Below, in pieces: positions 5,338 through 5,887 of a stretch of DNA of 5,887 nt. Under the pieces are notes generated by a model that worked only from the letters and a program-made list of their open reading frames with translations, was not told where the DNA came from and searched no databases. Position 1 is the stretch's first letter, and each line of letters opens with the position of its first letter. The position numbers and the translations under genes were made by a program. The stretch covers positions 1 through 5,887 of the forward strand of contig JAGVLR010000118.1 of the NCBI GenBank assembly GCA_020054175.1. Direction: 5' to 3'. The DNA comes from Candidatus Dadabacteria bacterium. Lineage in GTDB: Bacteria > Desulfobacterota_D > UBA1144 > Nemesobacterales > UBA2774.

Positions 5338-5887
5338 CTATATAATCCTGAGACCGTCGTCGGTGCCGGAAAAATAGACCGCCGCTTTCTCTCTCAGCTC
5401 CGGATGCATGTCAGTAAATTTTTTGAGAATGACCTCTCCGGCTTCTTCGGGAAAGTCCTCGCTCACGAGCGCCGTGAGCGAGACACCGCCGCCGTACGCG
5501 CATCCGTATACCCCGCCCGTACAGCGTATGATCTCTACAAGAGACCTTATCGCCGGGCCGCCGACTTCGTAGCTATCGAACGCGCTCTCCGACGACTCGT
5601 TCATGAGCCTCCCGAACTTCGCCAGGTCTCCTGCCTTCCACGCTGCCGCGCCTGCTCCGGCCCTCGACGATTCCGCGTAGTAATGTGCGGCCCTTCGCCT
5701 GAGGTCCTCGGGGAGCTTTCCCGCCCTCTCCAGGAACACCTTCTCCGGGACGTGTGACAATGTCGGGGCCGACCTCAGCCCTCCCAGTATGCCGAGAAAC
5801 CCTGCGGCCTTTCTGCATTCCTCTGCGCGTTTTCTTAGCAGGTCCGCCTGCGCGGCGGCCGGGATTCCGGTGTATATGGTCATTATC
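5338..5887 (-). CDS. Galactokinase-like GHMP kinase, C-terminal part (5' end outside window)
   Basis: The frame is open through the right edge (an ATA codon precedes the ATG at 5883), so that ATG is internal and at least half of the protein is missing. The visible 182 or so residues follow the galactokinase C-terminal layout. A strand TIYTGIPAAAQ is followed by KRAEECRKAAG, where galactokinases have a Y-x-x-R-x-x-E-C motif. Then come RRAAHYYAESSRAGAGAAAWKAGDL and FGRLMNESSESAFDSYEVGGP, like LMxxSHxSLxxxYEVS. GVYGCAYGGGVSLTALV follows, where the family has GxRxTGGGFGG, and the tail GTDDGLRI resembles PSDGAR. Residue numbers from the 5883 ATG put GGG at 131-133. GHMP kinases phosphorylate sugars or isoprenoid precursors with ATP. 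The altered third motif and S98 where galactokinases have His suggest a sugar other than galactose; this is inference. Its stop is 134 bases before marR, with no clear terminator, so read-through is possible. Confidence 0.8.
   Translation of the reverse strand, partial: IMTIYTGIPAAAQADLLRKRAEECRKAAGFLGILGGLRSAPTLSHVPEKVFLERAGKLPEDLRRRAAHYYAESSRAGAGAAAWKAGDLAKFGRLMNESSESAFDSYEVGGPAIRSLVEIIRCTGGVYGCAYGGGVSLTALVSEDFPEEAGEVILKKFTDMHPELREKAAVYFSGTDDGLRII

Noticed and set aside
5281..5757. Open frame on the plus strand, apparently divergent from marR
   Set aside because: It is mostly antisense to the galactokinase-like gene, which has clear family motifs; it has no good ribosome binding site.

Overview
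The window is a bacterial chromosomal segment of moderately high GC with short intergenic gaps. It holds seven protein-coding genes, two of them cut by the window edges. I see no transposase, phage gene, CRISPR array, tRNA or rRNA. IspH shows an organism using the MEP (non-mevalonate) isoprenoid pathway. The sigma factor is of the primary/group-2 sigma-70 type. Nothing fixes the taxon; a Gram-negative lineage such as a deltaproteobacterial or related candidate phylum would fit, but that is a guess.

Left part (1-3298). The C-terminal part of a uridine-kinase-like P-loop kinase (+) runs tail to tail, with a 3-base gap, into a short-chain dehydrogenase/reductase (SDR, -). The SDR is divergent from an alpha/beta hydrolase (+) across about 200 bases that carry a candidate SDR promoter and an inverted repeat. 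About 115 bases beyond the hydrolase is ispH (+), the last enzyme of the MEP pathway. These genes look like ordinary metabolic genes with no obvious common pathway.

Right part (3377-5887, all on the minus strand). In transcription order it holds a galactokinase-like GHMP kinase (5' end outside the window), a MarR-family regulator with a cysteine-rich C-terminal extension, and a sigma-70-family factor with unusual residues in regions 2.4/3.0. The two intergenic regions before marR and before the sigma gene are strikingly AT-rich. They share a 13-base palindromic box, TTAGG-N3-CCTAA. Good or one-mismatch copies occur at 5240-5252 (marR promoter), 4534-4546 (inside a perfect 21-base palindrome) and 4518-4530. 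In both promoters a box coincides with the best candidate -10 element.

The most interesting reading is that the cysteine-rich MarR protein, possibly a metal or redox sensor, represses both its own gene and the downstream alternative sigma factor gene. That would be a small sensor-to-sigma relay. The shared boxes and the gene order are directly visible; the binding, the signal and the regulon are inference.
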